Assembly (NCBI GenBank): GCA_964623895.1
Contig: CAZUWA010000045.1
Coordinates: 1 to 7,885 of the forward strand
Length of the DNA stretch: 7,885 nucleotides
Direction of reading: 5' to 3'
Origin: UBA11512 sp964623895
GTDB taxonomy: Bacteria; Bacillota; Clostridia; Oscillospirales; CAG-272
The first letter of the stretch is position 1, and the number at the start of each line of letters is the position of its first letter. Positions 6,419 to 7,885 of the stretch are shown here, piece after piece. The notes under the pieces are model-generated. The model was given only the letters and a program-made list of their open reading frames with translations, was not told where the DNA came from and ran no database searches. The translations under genes were made by a program, and so were the position numbers.

Positions 6419-6468
6419 AAAGAGGTTGTCTCAAATGCTCAAGATCTTGCATTTGAGACAACCTCTTT
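6419..6468. terminator. 20-bp perfect hairpin, probable bidirectional terminator
   Basis: Arms at 6419-6438 (AAAGAGGTTGTCTCAAATGC) and 6449-6468 are exact complements and enclose a 10-nt loop that itself contains the palindrome AAGATCTT. It sits between convergent operons: 119 nt after the GNAT stop and 26 nt after the mtnN stop. The plus-strand stem ends CUCUUUUAAA, giving a short U-run. In the minus direction the stem ends CUCUUUGCUG, so the U-run is shorter. The long stem could serve both directions, with the mtnN side the more natural owner by distance. Confidence 0.75.
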
Positions 6469-6494
6469 TAAACATATTCAAATATGCGAGCGAT

Positions 6495-7184
6495 TCACTT
6501 TTCAAGCGCGCTCAAAAAACGCAAAATAACGCCCGAAGAGTGCTCTGCCGCCAGACTCTTGAATTGTTCATAGTCCATTGCGTTTCCGTCCGCACCATCT
6601 GAGATCGAACGCAGGATGGCACAGGGAACACCGTTCACATAGGAAACCTGCGCGATCGCCTGCCCTTCCATCTCACAGGCAATGGCAAAAAAGGTATCGG
6701 CGATCCATCTCTTTTTTTGCGGATCGCAAATGAACTGGTCTCCCGATGCAATCACCCCTTCAACGGCATTGATATTCTCTTCTCGGCAGATCTCTTTCAG
6801 TTTTGCCGCAAGGACAGCATCCAACGGAATCTGCACAAGATTGATACCGGAGATCATTCCCACGGGATCGCCCAAAGGAGAAGTGTCCATATCATGACAA
6901 ACAGCGAAATTGCCGATTGCCATATCACCGATGTTCAGCCGATCGATGAGCGTACCCGCAACGCCGATATTGATGATTACTGACGGCTTGTAACGCAAAA
7001 TCATTGCTTCCGCCGCAAGTGCCGCAAAGCATTTTCCAACACCACAGACTGCCAAAACAACATCCTGACCACACAGTTGCCCCGAAACAAATTCTACACC
7101 TGATATTTTTTCAACCTGCGCATCGGTCAGCTTTGTACGCAGATTTTTGATCTCCAGATCCATCGCACCTATAATTCCGATCAT
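6495..7184 (-). CDS. mtnN: 5'-methylthioadenosine/S-adenosylhomocysteine nucleosidase
   Basis: 229 aa, the usual length of MtnN (Pfs). It hydrolyses the glycosidic bond of S-adenosylhomocysteine to adenine plus S-ribosylhomocysteine, and acts likewise on methylthioadenosine, in the cytoplasm. Key residues match the E. coli enzyme with an offset of one: E11 (E. coli E12), M172-E173 in CEMEG (M173-E174), and catalytic D196 in SISDGAD (D197). The N terminus MIGIIGAMDLEI and the core NIGVAGTL are typical. The start codon overlaps the luxS stop as ATGA, with only a modest GGTGA upstream, so translation is probably coupled to luxS. Its product is the substrate of LuxS. The middle segment around residues 100-120 (TSPLGDPVGMISG) differs from the E. 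coli sequence as I remember it but lies outside the catalytic set. Confidence 0.96.
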   Translation of the reverse strand: MIGIIGAMDLEIKNLRTKLTDAQVEKISGVEFVSGQLCGQDVVLAVCGVGKCFAALAAEAMILRYKPSVIINIGVAGTLIDRLNIGDMAIGNFAVCHDMDTSPLGDPVGMISGINLVQIPLDAVLAAKLKEICREENINAVEGVIASGDQFICDPQKKRWIADTFFAIACEMEGQAIAQVSYVNGVPCAILRSISDGADGNAMDYEQFKSLAAEHSSGVILRFLSALEK

Positions 7185-7648
7185 TTTTGTTCACCATTCG
7201 GATAGTTGAGATCCGCCTTTTCAAAATCCACTGCTTCAAGATATTCGGCACAACATTTTTTTGCCGCATCGAGAGACAGTTCTTTATAATTTCCGCATTC
7301 TATCTCGGAAGCACCATACATCTCTGTTTCTTTTTCCACGATCTGCACCAATATTTCTCTGACCACCTCTTTAACGATATCGGCAGGAAGGCTCCGTACA
7401 ACCAAATAAAAGCCGGTACGGCACCCCATCGGTCCAAAATAAATGACCTTGTCTCCTATCCTGCTGTTACGCACGATCGTTGCAAACATATGCTCTACAG
7501 AATGAAGTTCGATATTCGAAAGATATTCCCCTGCATTCGGTTTTTTGAAACGCAAATCGTAACTGTCACAATCCCCGTCTCTTCTTGAAAGGTAGATCCC
7601 CGGCTTGATATAGCGATGATCCACCGAAAAACTTGCAATCTTTTCCAT
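7181..7648 (-). CDS. luxS: S-ribosylhomocysteine lyase (AI-2 synthase)
   Basis: 155 aa, full length for LuxS. It cleaves S-ribosylhomocysteine to homocysteine and 4,5-dihydroxy-2,3-pentanedione, which cyclises to autoinducer-2. Metal ligands H49 and H53 lie in HSVEH (family HTxEH), with the general base E52 between them; the third ligand is C118 in ECGNY. Catalytic C76 lies in GPMGCRTGFY, the most diagnostic block. The N terminus MEKIASFSVDH matches the family start. ATG 7648 is forced because the codon three places upstream in frame is TAG. The ribosome site AGAGGG (7651-7656) is only 2 nt from the ATG, an unusually tight spacing. It is first in an operon with mtnN, so the pair encodes both steps of S-adenosylhomocysteine recycling. 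I see no SAM-related riboswitch: the leader is about 22 nt. Confidence 0.97.
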   Translation of the reverse strand: MEKIASFSVDHRYIKPGIYLSRRDGDCDSYDLRFKKPNAGEYLSNIELHSVEHMFATIVRNSRIGDKVIYFGPMGCRTGFYLVVRSLPADIVKEVVREILVQIVEKETEMYGASEIECGNYKELSLDAAKKCCAEYLEAVDFEKADLNYPNGEQK

Positions 7649-7650
7649 AA

Positions 7651-7656
7651 CCCTCT
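7651..7656 (-). promoter_or_regulatory. Closely spaced ribosome binding site of luxS
   Basis: Minus-strand AGAGGG ends 2 nt before the ATG at 7648. An in-frame TAG just upstream excludes an earlier start, and later starts would remove conserved LuxS residues, so the short spacing appears real. Confidence 0.6.
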
Positions 7657-7676
7657 ACCCGTGTACTTTTTTTATT

Positions 7677-7705
7677 AGGATATCATTTATCGGCAAAAAA
7701 GTCAA
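7677..7705 (-). promoter_or_regulatory. Promoter of the luxS-mtnN operon
   Basis: Minus strand: -35 TTGACT (7700-7705, five of six), 17-bp spacer, -10 TATCCT (7677-7682, four of six). The start would fall near 7670, leaving a leader of about 22 nt. The weaker -10 suggests moderate expression. Confidence 0.65.
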
Positions 7706-7785
7706 GATACAAGAAAGACTTTTCAATATTCTCAAAAAATCTTCAAAAAAACAAGGCTGAAGTAACAGTTTTTTTTAAAAAGCTC

Positions 7786-7814
7786 TTGACAATTCAAATT
7801 TGTTGTGGTAATAT
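7786..7814 (+). promoter_or_regulatory. Promoter of tRNA-Gly
   Basis: Plus strand: -35 TTGACA (7786-7791), 17-bp spacer, -10 TAATAT (7809-7814, four of six). The predicted start is near 7820-7822, about 10 nt before the mature tRNA 5' end. It is divergent from the luxS promoter, with about 80 bp between the -35 boxes; that AT-rich gap shows no clear site. Confidence 0.7.
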
Positions 7815-7831
7815 TATTGGGCACATAACGT

Positions 7832-7885
<54 letters not shown>

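Noticed and set aside
6315..6602. Plus-strand open frame of 95 codons after the GNAT gene
   Set aside because: It starts with TTG without a Shine-Dalgarno, runs through the strong hairpin at 6419-6468 and is antisense to mtnN. The translation resembles no family I know.
7649..7670. SAM or SAH riboswitch in front of luxS
   Set aside because: The predicted leader is about 22 nt, far too short, and no conserved riboswitch core is visible.
7741..7785. Possible terminator near GGCTG...CAG followed by eight T's
   Set aside because: Only a 3-bp stem forms, and the site lies between divergent promoters where no transcript needs to end.

Overview
The window looks like chromosomal DNA from a low-to-moderate GC Gram-positive bacterium, most likely an anaerobic Clostridia-type Firmicute. 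The grounds are strong AGGAGG-type ribosome binding sites, near-consensus TTGACA-17-TATAAT promoters in AT-rich spacers, short intergenic gaps, and a MarR plus heterodimeric ABC exporter operon of a kind common in that group. Genus and species cannot be read from the sequence. No stretch longer than 300 bases lacks a gene, and I see no mobile element, CRISPR array or broken gene.

Left block (1-4720, minus strand): one operon of three genes, in transcription order a MarR-family regulator (4113-4622), the degenerate-site ABC subunit (2158-4116) and the canonical ABC subunit (166-2154). The genes overlap by 4 nt or are 3 nt apart. The operon starts at a strong promoter (4687-4715), carries a SlyA/MarR-like operator at the predicted transcription start (4665-4678), and ends at a hairpin with a following U-tract (121-153). 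The two ABC proteins very probably form one heterodimeric multidrug-type exporter under local MarR control. Another perfect hairpin sits at the left edge (1-33).

Central block (4740-6300, plus strand): divergent from the MarR operon. A near-perfect sigma-A promoter drives an M42-family metallopeptidase (4814-5845), followed 13 nt later by a small GNAT acetyltransferase (5859-6299). A 20-bp perfect hairpin (6419-6468) lies between this pair and the convergent genes to the right.

Right block (6495-7710, minus strand): luxS and mtnN, overlapping by 4 nt, in one short-leader operon. Together they convert S-adenosylhomocysteine to adenine, homocysteine and the AI-2 precursor DPD. To their right, a divergent promoter drives a tRNA-Gly(TCC) gene cut off by the window edge (7832-7885).

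All protein genes are recognisable families and I found no clearly new system. The points most worth a second look are the regulatory DNA between marR and the peptidase gene, the long extracellular insertion in one ABC subunit, a CxxC motif in the MarR protein, and the peptidase-acetyltransferase pair, which recalls part of the NAGGN osmoprotectant cassette.
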